Shown here one piece after another: positions 8,263-17,175 of a stretch of DNA of 44,199 nucleotides. Position numbers and translations under genes: made by a program. Source of the stretch: Verrucomicrobiaceae bacterium (GTDB taxonomy: Bacteria > Verrucomicrobiota > Verrucomicrobiia > Verrucomicrobiales > Akkermansiaceae). Every line of letters begins with the position of its first letter. Positions within the stretch are counted from its first letter, which is position 1. The stretch spans positions 1 through 44,199 of the forward strand of contig JAIXQS010000045.1 of NCBI GenBank assembly GCA_027485615.1, read 5' to 3'. The notes beneath the pieces are model-generated. The model was not told where the DNA came from and made no database searches. It saw only the letters and a program-made list of their open reading frames with translations.

Positions 8263-10032
8263 CTACTTATTGAATCCGTTGTGGTTCATGAATTCCCAGA
8301 TGCGTCCCATCCAGGTGTAGCTGCCCGTGCCGGGGGCGGCAGTCCTCTGGAAGCAGTGACCGCGTCTGGCAAGCGTGTGGAGATCGGACTGGATTCCCAT
8401 CCGGCGAAGCTGCTCCCAGCATTTCACCGAATTCATCGCCGCCCAATTGTCCGCGTCGCCGTGGATGAAGAGCATCGGACAAGTCGCAAGATCGAACGAG
8501 AACTCAGGGACAAGCCTCGCGTCGTCCTCGTTGCCGCCCTTTGCATTCGGGGATTGCGAGCCGTCCGTGAGCGCATACGCGGGATAGATCGCGACCGCCC
8601 ACTGCACATTGCAGGAAAGCTGATCAAGGTCGTCGATCGGCGAGTAGGAACGGCGTTTCGAACTGGTCGCACCCATCAGCGTCAGGTGTCCGCCGGCCGA
8701 GGAGCCCATGATGCCGATGCGCTCGGGATCGAGGCCCTTCGCCGCTGCCTTACTGCGGACGATCCGGACAGCGCGCTGCAGATCCTGCCAGGCCGTGGCG
8801 TGCTTAGCCAAGCCACCACTCGGCGACGGCGTGCGGTATTTCATCGTCACGACTGCCATCCCCTTTTCGTTCAGGTAGCGCCGCGTCGGGGCGACCTCGA
8901 ATCCATCCGGGTCGTTGCCGATGTAGGCGCCGCCCGAGTAGATGATCTGGATTGCCTTCGTCTTGAGCTCCTTCGGCAGGTGCCACTCGATGTAAGGCTG
9001 GCACTGGTTCGCCTGCACGTCTGGCATTTTGCCTTCCGGCCAGACTGGCTCCTTGCTGGTTTCGCCACGCGCATCGTCATTCGGATAGCGGCTCATTAAA
9101 TCGACTTCCGCACCGAGACTACCGTCATAATTCATCTGGCGGAGAAACTCGGTAACACGGTCCAGCCAGTGGTCATAGGCGGCGCCATCCTCGCCCTTGC
9201 CAGGGTCGCCCATGAATCCATGAGGGCGGTCTGCGAAGAGATGAATCTCAGCCGGAATTTTCATTCTGCGGAGCTGGCGGTAGATCTGCGTGGAGCCGTT
9301 CGGTGAATAGGCGTCCGTCCCGCCGTGGAAGAGCGCCATCGGACAAGTCTTCGCGTCAAACTTGAAGACGTCCGAGAGCTTGACGTCGATCGCGTCACCG
9401 TCGCGCGTGTTGGGGCCGATGAGTCCGTCCGTGAGCGCGTAGGCGGTGTAGACTGGCACCGCCCAGTTGATGTGGCACGGAAGCTGGTCGAGGTCATCGA
9501 CCGAGCCATACGCCGCTGTGAGCGCGCTCGTCCCGAGCAGGACCGTCAGGTGCGAGCCCGCGGAGAATCCGAACGCGCCGATCTTCTCCGGATCGAACCC
9601 GCGCTTCTTCGCATCATTGCGGACGAGACGGACGGCGCGTTGCCCGTCCTCCCACGCACTCTGATAGATCGGCAAACCTACCGGACGCGGCGTCCGGTAG
9701 GTGAGACTCACACAGACGAACCCGAGCTCGGTGAACTTCTTCGCGACCCGGTCAATCCATTCCCCGTCGCAGCAACTCTCATAGCCGCCGCCGGAAATGA
9801 GCAATATGCAGCCGCCGTTTTTCGTCGCCGGTGCCTCATACCAGTCGAGATAAGGCATCGTGTTTTCAGCAGCCTTGAATCCCGGCGCTTTCACCTCCTG
9901 GGTGGTAGCCGCGATCTGCTGGGTCTGAAAATCAGGGATCTTTCCTTCCGGCCACAGCGCGACCCGCTCCCCGGCGGATGCCAGAACGGCGGCTAGCAAC
10001 CAAGAATACAAAATAAATGTTTTTTTCATCAT
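8263..10032 (-). CDS. Secreted protein with two tandem alpha/beta-hydrolase (esterase) domains
   Basis: A 589-residue protein with an N-terminal signal peptide (KKTFILYSWLLAAVLASA). Two esterase domains follow. Domain 1 (about 25-305) has the oxyanion region LLISGGGYE, the nucleophile elbow GFSAGSH, and downstream Asp and His (HGGTDAYSP, RPHGFMG). Domain 2 (about 335-589) has IIYSGGAY, GSSAGGH, HGDADNW and RRGHCF. Both repeat VWPEGK/LWPEGK, RTPxP, DLxRAVRxVR and DDLDQL, so they arose by duplication and fusion. Such BD-FAE-like esterases usually remove acetyl or feruloyl groups from plant or algal polysaccharides. Both triads look intact. ATG at 10032 is preceded by AGGGAA. Confidence 0.88.
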   Translation of the reverse strand: MMKKTFILYSWLLAAVLASAGERVALWPEGKIPDFQTQQIAATTQEVKAPGFKAAENTMPYLDWYEAPATKNGGCILLISGGGYESCCDGEWIDRVAKKFTELGFVCVSLTYRTPRPVGLPIYQSAWEDGQRAVRLVRNDAKKRGFDPEKIGAFGFSAGSHLTVLLGTSALTAAYGSVDDLDQLPCHINWAVPVYTAYALTDGLIGPNTRDGDAIDVKLSDVFKFDAKTCPMALFHGGTDAYSPNGSTQIYRQLRRMKIPAEIHLFADRPHGFMGDPGKGEDGAAYDHWLDRVTEFLRQMNYDGSLGAEVDLMSRYPNDDARGETSKEPVWPEGKMPDVQANQCQPYIEWHLPKELKTKAIQIIYSGGAYIGNDPDGFEVAPTRRYLNEKGMAVVTMKYRTPSPSGGLAKHATAWQDLQRAVRIVRSKAAAKGLDPERIGIMGSSAGGHLTLMGATSSKRRSYSPIDDLDQLSCNVQWAVAIYPAYALTDGSQSPNAKGGNEDDARLVPEFSFDLATCPMLFIHGDADNWAAMNSVKCWEQLRRMGIQSDLHTLARRGHCFQRTAAPGTGSYTWMGRIWEFMNHNGFNK

Positions 10033-10350
10033 ATCGTTCCCTTTGTTTTTTTCATGTCCGCCGCAGCGGTTTCATTCGCCTCTCAGCCGATCTTTAGCTG
10101 CTTCACGAAGTTTTGTATAATCAATTGCTGGCTGGCTGCCAGGAATTTGCTTTCTGCGAGAAGCCCCTGAAAGAGCCATTGGCCGAGCCGGAGGGCAGGA
10201 TACGATCACCGAGAAGAAAACAGCGAAGAAACCCGCCACGAAGAGAGCGCCGAATTTTTCCTGAGCGATGGGGATGAGATCCGCGGTAGGCGGTAGGCGG
10301 GCATTTTCGGGCCTTGCAGAGCCGCGTTGTATCGAGCCGCAGGCTCTCCC
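10033..10350. other. Intergenic region upstream of the 64-bp array
   Basis: No supported gene. Frames that run through here on the minus strand start inside the tandem repeat and encode repeated peptides with no known domain. The part next to 10033 should contain the esterase promoter; no clear -35/-10 pair is visible. Confidence 0.35.
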
Positions 10351-10604
10351 GGCAGAGTACAAAAGGGTTTTGTACTCTGACACAAGGCGTCCGGACCGAG
10401 CCGCGACGCTTCGCGGCAGAGTACAAATGGTTTTGTACTCTGACACAAGGCGTCAGGACCGAGCCGCGACGCTTCGGGGCAGAGTACAAATGGGTTTTGT
10501 ACTCTGACACAAGGCGTCAGGACCGAGCCGCGACGCTTCGGGGCAGAGTACAAATGGTTTTTTACTCTGACACAAGACGTCAGGACCGAGCCGCGACGCT
10601 TCGG
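10351..10604. repeat. Tandem array of four 63/64-bp double-hairpin units
   Basis: Units begin at 10351, 10415, 10478 and 10542, and a degenerate fifth starts at 10605. Each full unit holds two hairpins. One is AGAGTACAAA paired with TTTGTACTCT around a 4-5 base loop (11-bp stem in unit 1; one mismatch in unit 4). The other is GCCGCGA/TCGCGGC or its degenerate GCCGCGA/TCGGGGC form around CGCT. The whole unit is conserved, with no unique spacers, so it is not CRISPR. It lies between the esterase and propeller genes. Confidence 0.9.
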
Positions 10605-10815
10605 GGCGGAGCCGCAAGGGGCTGCGGACGAGGCGCAAGGGCGGGAGGCGGGAGGCGGTGGGGGGAGAGTGGAGATTGCTGATCGCTGATCGGGAGGGAT
10701 CAGGTTGCGCGAAGATTCGGAGCGGGACGCTCCGTGCACGGCCTGCGGCGGGACGCCACAGCTACTTGGGGGAGAGGTGTTTCAACGGCCGTCACCTGAA
10801 AAGTGATTTCTTGGC

Positions 10816-10831
10816 AATCAATAGATTGATT
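10816..10831 (+). promoter_or_regulatory. Palindrome upstream of the SHD1-propeller gene
   Basis: AATCAA-TAGA-TTGATT is a perfect 6-bp inverted repeat ending 28 bp before the ATG at 10860. Its size and position suit a repressor site or 5' UTR hairpin. The region between the repeat array and the gene (10605-10859) otherwise holds no gene. Confidence 0.35.
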
Positions 10832-10859
10832 TCCTGGCCGTAGTTTGTTTAGTGGAAGC

Positions 10860-12305
10860 ATGAGCACTCGATCCACTCTCATTCTCGCGCTAACGGCCCT
10901 GGCATTCCTCGTCGGCAGTTCCTCGCTTCCCGCGCGGACTTGGACGGACGCAACCAGCGGCAAGAAGCTGGAAGCGGAATTCATCGGCCTCAAGGACGGC
11001 AAGGTGATCTTGAAACGCAAGGACGGCAAAACGTTTCAGCTGGAGCTGGCTCGTTTATCCGCGGACGACAAGGCATTTGCCGAAAAGGCCGTTCCGGCAC
11101 AGCCAGCGGGCGCCACCGATTGGCCGACGTGGCGCGGTGCGGCGCGGGACGGAAAGTCGCCGGACACCGGCTTGGTCAAGGAGTGGCCGAAGGAGGGGCC
11201 GAAGTTGCTGTGGACGTTTGAAAAGGCCGGCAAGGGCTACAGCTCGCCCGCACTGGTGGGTGGGAAAATTTTCCTAACAGGTAACCGCGACGGAAAGGCG
11301 GAGATCCTATGCCTCGATGCCGGTGGCAAGGAGTTGTGGTCGGCGCCGATCGGTGAGGATCCGGAGAAGGGCTACAACACGGGATGGGGCGGGGGAACGC
11401 GCGGCGCGCCGACCGTGAGCGACGGAATGGTGTATGCGATGAGCGCGAACGGTGAGGTCGCCTGCTTCAACGCGACGGACGGGAAGCGGATCTGGAACAA
11501 GGATCTGGTGAAGGATTTCGGCGGCGGCATACCGGGCTGGGGCTATTCGGAATCGCCGCTGGTGGATGGTGACAAGGTCGTGGTCACCCCTGGTGGAGAT
11601 CAGGGGGCGATCGTCGCGCTGGACAAGAAAACCGGGAAAGAGCTGTGGCGCAGCAAAGACCTCAAGGACGGCGCGCAGTATTCCTCGCTGATTGTTGCCG
11701 AGGTGAAAGGCAAGCGGCAATACATCCAGCTTTTCATGAACACGCTGGCCGGGGTGGATGCGGAAAACGGCGATGTCCTGTGGAAGTCGCCCTGGCCGGA
11801 AGGCCGCACCGCGGTGATTCCAACGCCGGTCTATCACGATGGCACGGTTTACATGACGTCCGGTTATGGCTCGGGTTGCAAGCTGGTGAAAATCGACGGC
11901 GATAAGGCCGAGGATGTCTGGGAAAACAAGGTGATGAAAAACCATCACGGCGGCGTGGTGCTGGTGGACGGCCACATTTACGGATTTTCCGATGGCGGCG
12001 GCCTCGTTTGCCAGGAGCTTGCGACCGGTAAGCAGAAGTGGAACAAGAGCGGCGAAGGCAGCCAGAAGGGTGCGGTGCATTACGCGGACGGAATGCTTTA
12101 CTGCATGGACGAAGAGGCGGGATCGGTCTTTTTGGCCGAAGCGAATCCCGACAAATACATCGAACACGGCCGATTTGAAATCCCCCGCCAAACCAAATTG
12201 CGCGAGGGCACCAACGGCAAGATCTGGACCCATCCGGTAGTGATCGGCGGCAAGCTCTATCTGCGCGATCAGGATCTGCTGTTCTGCTATGACGTGAAAC
12301 CCTAA
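10860..12305 (+). CDS. PQQ-like beta-propeller protein with N-terminal SHD1 domain
   Basis: A 481-residue exported protein. The signal peptide (LILALTALAFLVGSSSLPA) is followed by an SHD1-type domain (about 30-78: TWTDATSGKKLEAEFIGLKD, then FQLELARLSADDKAF). SHD1 domains are typical of planctomycete and verrucomicrobial envelope proteins. From about residue 90 a BamB-type propeller follows (DWPTWRGAARDGKSPDTGL), with the blade motif of Asp, TGK and Trp seen in ALDKKTGKELW and ELATGKQKW. There is no CxxCH heme site and no quinoprotein-type disulfide, so a true PQQ dehydrogenase is unlikely. ATG at 10860 starts the signal peptide; the frame upstream opens only with TTG. The function is unknown; it may be a structural or scaffold protein of the periplasm. 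Confidence 0.85.
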   Translation: MSTRSTLILALTALAFLVGSSSLPARTWTDATSGKKLEAEFIGLKDGKVILKRKDGKTFQLELARLSADDKAFAEKAVPAQPAGATDWPTWRGAARDGKSPDTGLVKEWPKEGPKLLWTFEKAGKGYSSPALVGGKIFLTGNRDGKAEILCLDAGGKELWSAPIGEDPEKGYNTGWGGGTRGAPTVSDGMVYAMSANGEVACFNATDGKRIWNKDLVKDFGGGIPGWGYSESPLVDGDKVVVTPGGDQGAIVALDKKTGKELWRSKDLKDGAQYSSLIVAEVKGKRQYIQLFMNTLAGVDAENGDVLWKSPWPEGRTAVIPTPVYHDGTVYMTSGYGSGCKLVKIDGDKAEDVWENKVMKNHHGGVVLVDGHIYGFSDGGGLVCQELATGKQKWNKSGEGSQKGAVHYADGMLYCMDEEAGSVFLAEANPDKYIEHGRFEIPRQTKLREGTNGKIWTHPVVIGGKLYLRDQDLLFCYDVKP

Positions 12306-12325
12306 GTGGATTTACGATTTCGCGA

Positions 12326-13585
12326 TCAATCCTCGCCGAAGCAAAACAGGCTGCTGTCCGTGCGGAAAATCAGGCGACCTCCGACCGAAACCGGAGAGGC
12401 GATGACCCCTTCCTCAAGCGCATGGCTTTTGATATCCGACAGCCCGTCTTTCGTGATTTTTCCGCTGAAAATCATCCCGTCTTCCCTGACGCAATAGATC
12501 TGGTCTCCCACGAGAATCGGTGACGAGTAGAAGACTTGCGGTGCTTTCGGCAGGTTCGATTCCCAAAGTTTCTCTCCGGATTTCGCATCCAGGCAGGTCA
12601 GCCGTCCGCGATCCGGGCCGGCATCCTTGAGCACGTAGAACTTGCCATCGTGGAGCACCGGGGTGCAGGCATCGGAGCCGATCTCGTCCTTGCGCCAAGC
12701 CCAGTGGGTTTCCGAAACATCGCCGCTGCCGTCCAGGCGGATCGCGGCAATCGAACCGCCCCGGTTGAAAGGAACCACCGCTAGGCCGTCAGCGGCCACC
12801 GCCGAAGCGATGACCCGCTGCATGCCGGCACTCTTCGGATTGAATCCGCCGCATTGCCAGAGAAGCTTGCCGGTCTCCGCGTCGTGGCCGGTGAGATGAT
12901 CCGCACCCCAAGTGACGATCTGCTCCTTGCCATCCCGCTTGACCACATGGGGCGTGGTGTAGGCATCGCCGGATTCTTCGCCGGTTTCATATTTCCTTGG
13001 GGTTTTCCAAACTTCCTTGCCGGTCTTCGGGTCGAGTGAAACCAGGTAGGAATCGCCTCCCGTCTGCATCACCGCCACCACCACATTCCCTCCGGCGAAA
13101 ACGGGAGAAGTGCCCTGATCCCACCAGAGCTTGTCCTCGCCGTATTTCTTCTGAAGGTTGATTTGCCATAGCGGTTTCCCGTCGAGATCGACGCATGCCA
13201 CGGTTCCCGACTTGAAATAGGCGACGACGACGTTTCCGTCGGTGATCGGTGAGGAATTCGTGGAACTTCCGACGCGTTGTCCACGCCCGGGAGTGCCCGC
13301 TCCGAAAGTTTTGCGCCAGAGTTCCTTGCCCTTGGCATCGAAGGCCAGCAGGCCGTCCTCATCACCGATCGGGCTGGTGACGAAGAGTTTTTCGCCCCAC
13401 ACGATCGGGGTTGAGCAGCCGCGGCCCGGGAGTTCGGCTTTCCAGAGCATTTTCCCCGCCAGATCGACCGGCGGCTGCTCACCGGTGGTTGCGCCATTGC
13501 TGCCTTCACCGCGCCATGCGGGCCAGTTCCCGGCACTAAGAACACCCGTCAGAAATAAGCTCGTTGCGAAAATTCCAGCTTTCAT
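12326..13585 (-). CDS. Secreted PQQ-like beta-propeller protein
   Basis: A 419-residue protein with signal peptide (KAGIFATSLFLTGVLSA) and a propeller covering the rest. Visible are NWPAWRGEGSNG at the start, LAFDAKGKELW, SLDPKTGKEVW, GHDAETGKLLW and CLDAKSGEKLW. ATG at 13585 is chosen; GTG at 13588 would add one residue. It follows the propeller gene at 13637-14857 on the same strand after 51 bp, so both are probably one transcript, and it converges on the gene ending at 12305. No catalytic residue is recognised. Confidence 0.85.
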   Translation of the reverse strand: MKAGIFATSLFLTGVLSAGNWPAWRGEGSNGATTGEQPPVDLAGKMLWKAELPGRGCSTPIVWGEKLFVTSPIGDEDGLLAFDAKGKELWRKTFGAGTPGRGQRVGSSTNSSPITDGNVVVAYFKSGTVACVDLDGKPLWQINLQKKYGEDKLWWDQGTSPVFAGGNVVVAVMQTGGDSYLVSLDPKTGKEVWKTPRKYETGEESGDAYTTPHVVKRDGKEQIVTWGADHLTGHDAETGKLLWQCGGFNPKSAGMQRVIASAVAADGLAVVPFNRGGSIAAIRLDGSGDVSETHWAWRKDEIGSDACTPVLHDGKFYVLKDAGPDRGRLTCLDAKSGEKLWESNLPKAPQVFYSSPILVGDQIYCVREDGMIFSGKITKDGLSDIKSHALEEGVIASPVSVGGRLIFRTDSSLFCFGED

Positions 13586-13636
13586 CACATGCCCATACGA
13601 AACCGGGAATCGCCGGCTGTCAAAAAAATCAGCACA

Positions 13637-14857
13637 TCATTTCACCTCATAGCAGACCGCCTCGCCCTTGTTCGAGCGGGCGAAGATCCGGCCATGGGCA
13701 AATGCGACGTTTCCCCAACTGACGGATGACAGCGCTTTCACGCGGCCATGTTCCTTCCAACCGGACTTGGCCGGCTCGCCGCAAATGATCTCGCCGGTTT
13801 CCGAGAGGATGACCATCTGGTCGCCGACCATCAGCGAGCTTCCGCGTGTTCCCGGCATCTTGGCGCGCCAGTGCGCCTTGCCGGTTTTCATGTCCATACG
13901 GATCAGCTCCGCATCGATGTTCTTGTCGCCGAACACGCCGAGGATATCGCCGTCCTGGAGGATGCTGTTTTGGAAAATCATGCGGATGTCCTCGTCCTTG
14001 TGGAGCGCTTCAGGCTCGCTGCCCGACACATCGATGACCACGTAGCCCATGCCGTATCCGGATGCGAGGAACATCATGCCGTTGTGGTATTGGGGATTGC
14101 TGGCGTTGACGTCATAGGATGTGCGCCAGCCGAAATCGAAGGCAGGGCCGCCCTTGCCATCCAGGTTATAGGCCACCAGTTGCCGACCATGAAACGCCGC
14201 AACGAGTTCCTTGCCCTTGTGGGTGAAAAACACCGGGGTCGCGTATCCCGGCTTGGTGTCGTCGCCCGATTTCCAGCTCACCTTGCCGGTGGATTTCTCC
14301 AGCGCGTACAATCCGCCATCGTCCGCGCAAGGCAGGCAGTAGAGCAGGTTCCCTTTCACCACCGGCGAGGCGGAATAACCCCAATCCGGCACCCTGCCCT
14401 TGAAATCCTTTTTGTAATGCACGTTCCATTTCGGTTTCCCGTCCGCCATGGAAAGGCAGAAAAGATTCCCGGATTTGCTAAGCGTGTAGACGACATCCCC
14501 GTCGAGCGTCGGCGTGGCGTTCGGGCCGCCGTCGTAAAGCTTCGGGTCGAGTTTTTCGGGGTATCTGTGAGTCCAGATTTCCTTCCCCGTCGCCGCATCG
14601 AGGCACCAGACAATGTCGGTGTTGTCCTTGTTGCCCATGACCACGACTTTCCCGCCGGCGATCGCAAAGCTGGTGCAACCTTTGCCGAGATCCTTGCGCC
14701 AGAGTTCCTTCGGTTTCTCCTCCTTCCAGTTCGTCCGGATTTTCCCCTCCACCTTTCCCGATCCATCCGGCCCGAGGTGGCGCGGCCAATCTTGGGAAAA
14801 GGCGATGGCGGGAAGGCAGGCGAGGAGCAGTGGAAATGCGATTGTGGGGATTTTCAT
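13637..14857 (-). CDS. Secreted PQQ-like beta-propeller protein
   Basis: A 406-residue protein with signal peptide (MKIPTIAFPLLLACLPAIAF, then SQ). The mature part starts DWPRHLGPDGSGK, and blade motifs include CLDAATGKEIW, ALEKSTGKVSW and RMDMKTGKAHW. It is the first gene of a likely two-gene minus-strand operon and is divergent from the TonB-dependent receptor at 15024. The shared 166-bp promoter region suggests joint control of propellers and receptor. Confidence 0.85.
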   Translation of the reverse strand: MKIPTIAFPLLLACLPAIAFSQDWPRHLGPDGSGKVEGKIRTNWKEEKPKELWRKDLGKGCTSFAIAGGKVVVMGNKDNTDIVWCLDAATGKEIWTHRYPEKLDPKLYDGGPNATPTLDGDVVYTLSKSGNLFCLSMADGKPKWNVHYKKDFKGRVPDWGYSASPVVKGNLLYCLPCADDGGLYALEKSTGKVSWKSGDDTKPGYATPVFFTHKGKELVAAFHGRQLVAYNLDGKGGPAFDFGWRTSYDVNASNPQYHNGMMFLASGYGMGYVVIDVSGSEPEALHKDEDIRMIFQNSILQDGDILGVFGDKNIDAELIRMDMKTGKAHWRAKMPGTRGSSLMVGDQMVILSETGEIICGEPAKSGWKEHGRVKALSSVSWGNVAFAHGRIFARSNKGEAVCYEVK

Positions 14858-15023
14858 GGTGATTGGTGTAAGAAAGAAAAGCAGAAGTCATTATGACCAA
14901 CGCGGGTCGGCTTTCGGCAACGCGAAATGTGATACAGAACTTTCCCGAAGCTAGGGAGTTTTTTCGTTTTCGCCCGGCCGGACTCCAGACAACTTATCGA
15001 CGTAATCCGACTTTAACCCAACG
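14858..15023. promoter_or_regulatory. Divergent promoter region with 11-bp palindrome
   Basis: This 166-bp region separates two divergent genes. GTCAT-T-ATGAC (14887-14897) is a perfect palindrome close to the minus-strand gene and could be an operator. An A/T-rich stretch (GTTTTTTCG) lies around 14960. Neither a Fur box nor a strong -35/-10 pair can be recognised. Confidence 0.35.
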
Positions 15024-17111
15024 ATGAATCCAGCCACGCGCATCGCTACCATCGCCCTCGCACTGGGCACCGCCGCCCACGCACAAGACCCGTTTTTGCT
15101 CGCTCCGACCATCGTCGAAGCGGAGCGGATCGATGACGAACCCGCCGCCGTCAGCGTGATTTCCCCTCAATCCCTGGAGCTTTTCCAGGCGCGCTCGTTT
15201 TCCGACCTCACGGGAATCGTCCCCGGCTTCAATGTGGTTTCCGCCGATTCGCGCGGCTACGGCCAGGTGGTCACGATGCGCGGATCGACCAACACGCTTT
15301 TCTTCGGCCCGCCCGCGCTGGGGCTCACCATCGACGACGTCCCTCTGGGGCATGCCTTCAGCTATCCGTCCGAGTTGCTGGAGCTTGAGGAAGTGCGGGT
15401 TTACCGGGGGCCGCAGGGACCGAACTTCGGGCGCAACGGTCCCGCCGGGATGGTGGAAATGTTCACCCCGCGGCCGGGCGAGAAGTTCGCCGGCAGTTTC
15501 ACCACCGAATACGGTTCGTACGATCACGTCGGGCTCGGATTGCAAACCTCCGGCCCGCTCGGCGGCGATTTCTCGCACACGCTCCAGCTTTTCCACGACC
15601 AGCGCGATGGTTACATCCGCAACACCTTTCTCGGCGACGAGACCGACGACCGCGAGGCCACCGGCGGGCTTTTCAACCTGTTCTACAACCCGAGCGATGA
15701 CTTCGAGCTCCGCCTCCGCTACTACGGCGAGTTTGTGAACGACGGCTCGCAGCGGCTGAGCTCCTTGTTCGCGGCCGATCCGTTCAACGATGCCTCGAAT
15801 TTCCGCGGAGCCACCGATCTGGAGCGCCACCAGCTTTCCCTCCACTCGCGCAAGGATTTCGATTGGGGGAAAATGGAAACCATCACCAGCTACCAAACCT
15901 GGGATCTCGACCCTTCCACCGTGGATCTGGATCTGACCGATGGCACCACGCCGTGGGCCGGCTTTACCGGGCCGCCGCTCGCAGGATCACCGGCCGATGC
16001 GAGGTCGGCCATCACGCAGACGCAGGATGTGGTTTCCAACGAAATCCGTTTCTCATCGGAAGAGGAAAGCCCGCTGCGCTGGCAGGCCGGGCTGTTCCAG
16101 ATGTGGATCGACAACGAAGGAACCGCCCTGAGAACCACCGCCGTTCCGTTCCCTCCTGCGTTCTTTCCCTTTACTCCCATCGTGAACGACACCACCCGCT
16201 TCGACATCGAGCAGCTGAATCTGGCCACTTTCGGAAACGTGACATGGCAGATGAACGACGCGCTCGCCCTCGATGCCGGGCTACGACTCGACTACCACGA
16301 AACGGAAATCGACCGCGTGAAAACCGACATCACCACCGCGTCCAACACCGTCCGCGGCTCCGATGATGATCTGTTTGTTTCCCCTGTCGTAGGCCTTACC
16401 TATGCCATCACTCCCACGTTGGATGGGTTCGTGCGCAGCAGCATCGGCAACAAGCCGGGCGGCTTCACGGCCTATGTGGATTCGGCAAACGGCCCCGCGT
16501 TTGAACGCGAAACGAACTGGTCGAACGAAATCGGATTGCAATACGACAACCCCGATCAGGATCTGCGCATCGGACTGCGCGGCTTTTGGGATCAGATCGA
16601 CGACTACCAGTTCAACCAGTCCGTGCCGTTCAGCACCGACTTCGCCATCGTCAATGCCGATGAAGTCACTTCGCGCGGGATTGAGCTGGATCTTGCCTGG
16701 ACACCTGTCGAGCGCCTCACCGTCCGCAGCAGCTTGGGCTACGTAAACGCCGAGTTCGACTCCTATTCGGCTTTCGGTCTTAACTTCAATGGCAACGAGG
16801 TTCCCTTCGTGCCGGAATACACGGGTAGCGCCGGCGTTCGCTACGATTTCGAGAACGGATTTTTCGCCCAGACCTCGGTGCGAGTCGCGGGTAGCACGCG
16901 TTTCGACGCCGCGAACACCGGCGTTTTCACCCAGGATGCCTACGCGCTCTGGGATGCGGAAATCGGCTACGCGACCGAGCGTTTCACCATCGCCCTTTTC
17001 GGGCGGAATCTGCTCGATGAGGAATACTACTCCTTCATCAACCCGCAGATCGCAGCAGGCTCGCCGGGGGATCCCCAGCTGTTCGGATTGCGGCTCCGCA
17101 CGATGTTCTGA
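15024..17111 (+). CDS. TonB-dependent outer-membrane receptor
   Basis: A 695-residue protein. It has a short signal peptide (TRIATIALALGTAAHA), a TonB-box-like APTIVEAERI just after cleavage, a plug domain (about 30-150: AVSVISPQSLELF, VTMRGSTNT, LEEVRVYRGPQGPNFGRNG) and a 22-strand type barrel with many aromatic turns. It ends with the barrel signature GLRLRTMF, with terminal Phe. The substrate cannot be told from the sequence; the plug and barrel look like those of siderophore receptors. No exbBD/tonB is adjacent. It sits among secreted propellers and 65 bp upstream of another one, so it may work with them. Confidence 0.93.
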   Translation: MNPATRIATIALALGTAAHAQDPFLLAPTIVEAERIDDEPAAVSVISPQSLELFQARSFSDLTGIVPGFNVVSADSRGYGQVVTMRGSTNTLFFGPPALGLTIDDVPLGHAFSYPSELLELEEVRVYRGPQGPNFGRNGPAGMVEMFTPRPGEKFAGSFTTEYGSYDHVGLGLQTSGPLGGDFSHTLQLFHDQRDGYIRNTFLGDETDDREATGGLFNLFYNPSDDFELRLRYYGEFVNDGSQRLSSLFAADPFNDASNFRGATDLERHQLSLHSRKDFDWGKMETITSYQTWDLDPSTVDLDLTDGTTPWAGFTGPPLAGSPADARSAITQTQDVVSNEIRFSSEEESPLRWQAGLFQMWIDNEGTALRTTAVPFPPAFFPFTPIVNDTTRFDIEQLNLATFGNVTWQMNDALALDAGLRLDYHETEIDRVKTDITTASNTVRGSDDDLFVSPVVGLTYAITPTLDGFVRSSIGNKPGGFTAYVDSANGPAFERETNWSNEIGLQYDNPDQDLRIGLRGFWDQIDDYQFNQSVPFSTDFAIVNADEVTSRGIELDLAWTPVERLTVRSSLGYVNAEFDSYSAFGLNFNGNEVPFVPEYTGSAGVRYDFENGFFAQTSVRVAGSTRFDAANTGVFTQDAYALWDAEIGYATERFTIALFGRNLLDEEYYSFINPQIAAGSPGDPQLFGLRLRTMF

Positions 17112-17175
17112 ACGAAATATCCCGTGCGCCGCGTAAACAAGCGCCTAGGCTTCCTCATATTTCACACATCCCACC

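Noticed and set aside
10351..10604. Integron attC array
   Set aside because: No gene cassettes between units, no core-site pattern and no integrase nearby.
10351..10608. CRISPR array
   Set aside because: The full 63/64-bp unit is conserved, including the parts that would be spacers, and there are no cas genes.
10072..10739. Overlapping minus-strand ORFs with repeated peptides
   Set aside because: They start in the hairpin array and only translate the DNA repeat; no domain or ribosome-binding site is visible.
13748..14896. 382-codon plus-strand ORF
   Set aside because: Shadow of the propeller gene at 13637-14857.
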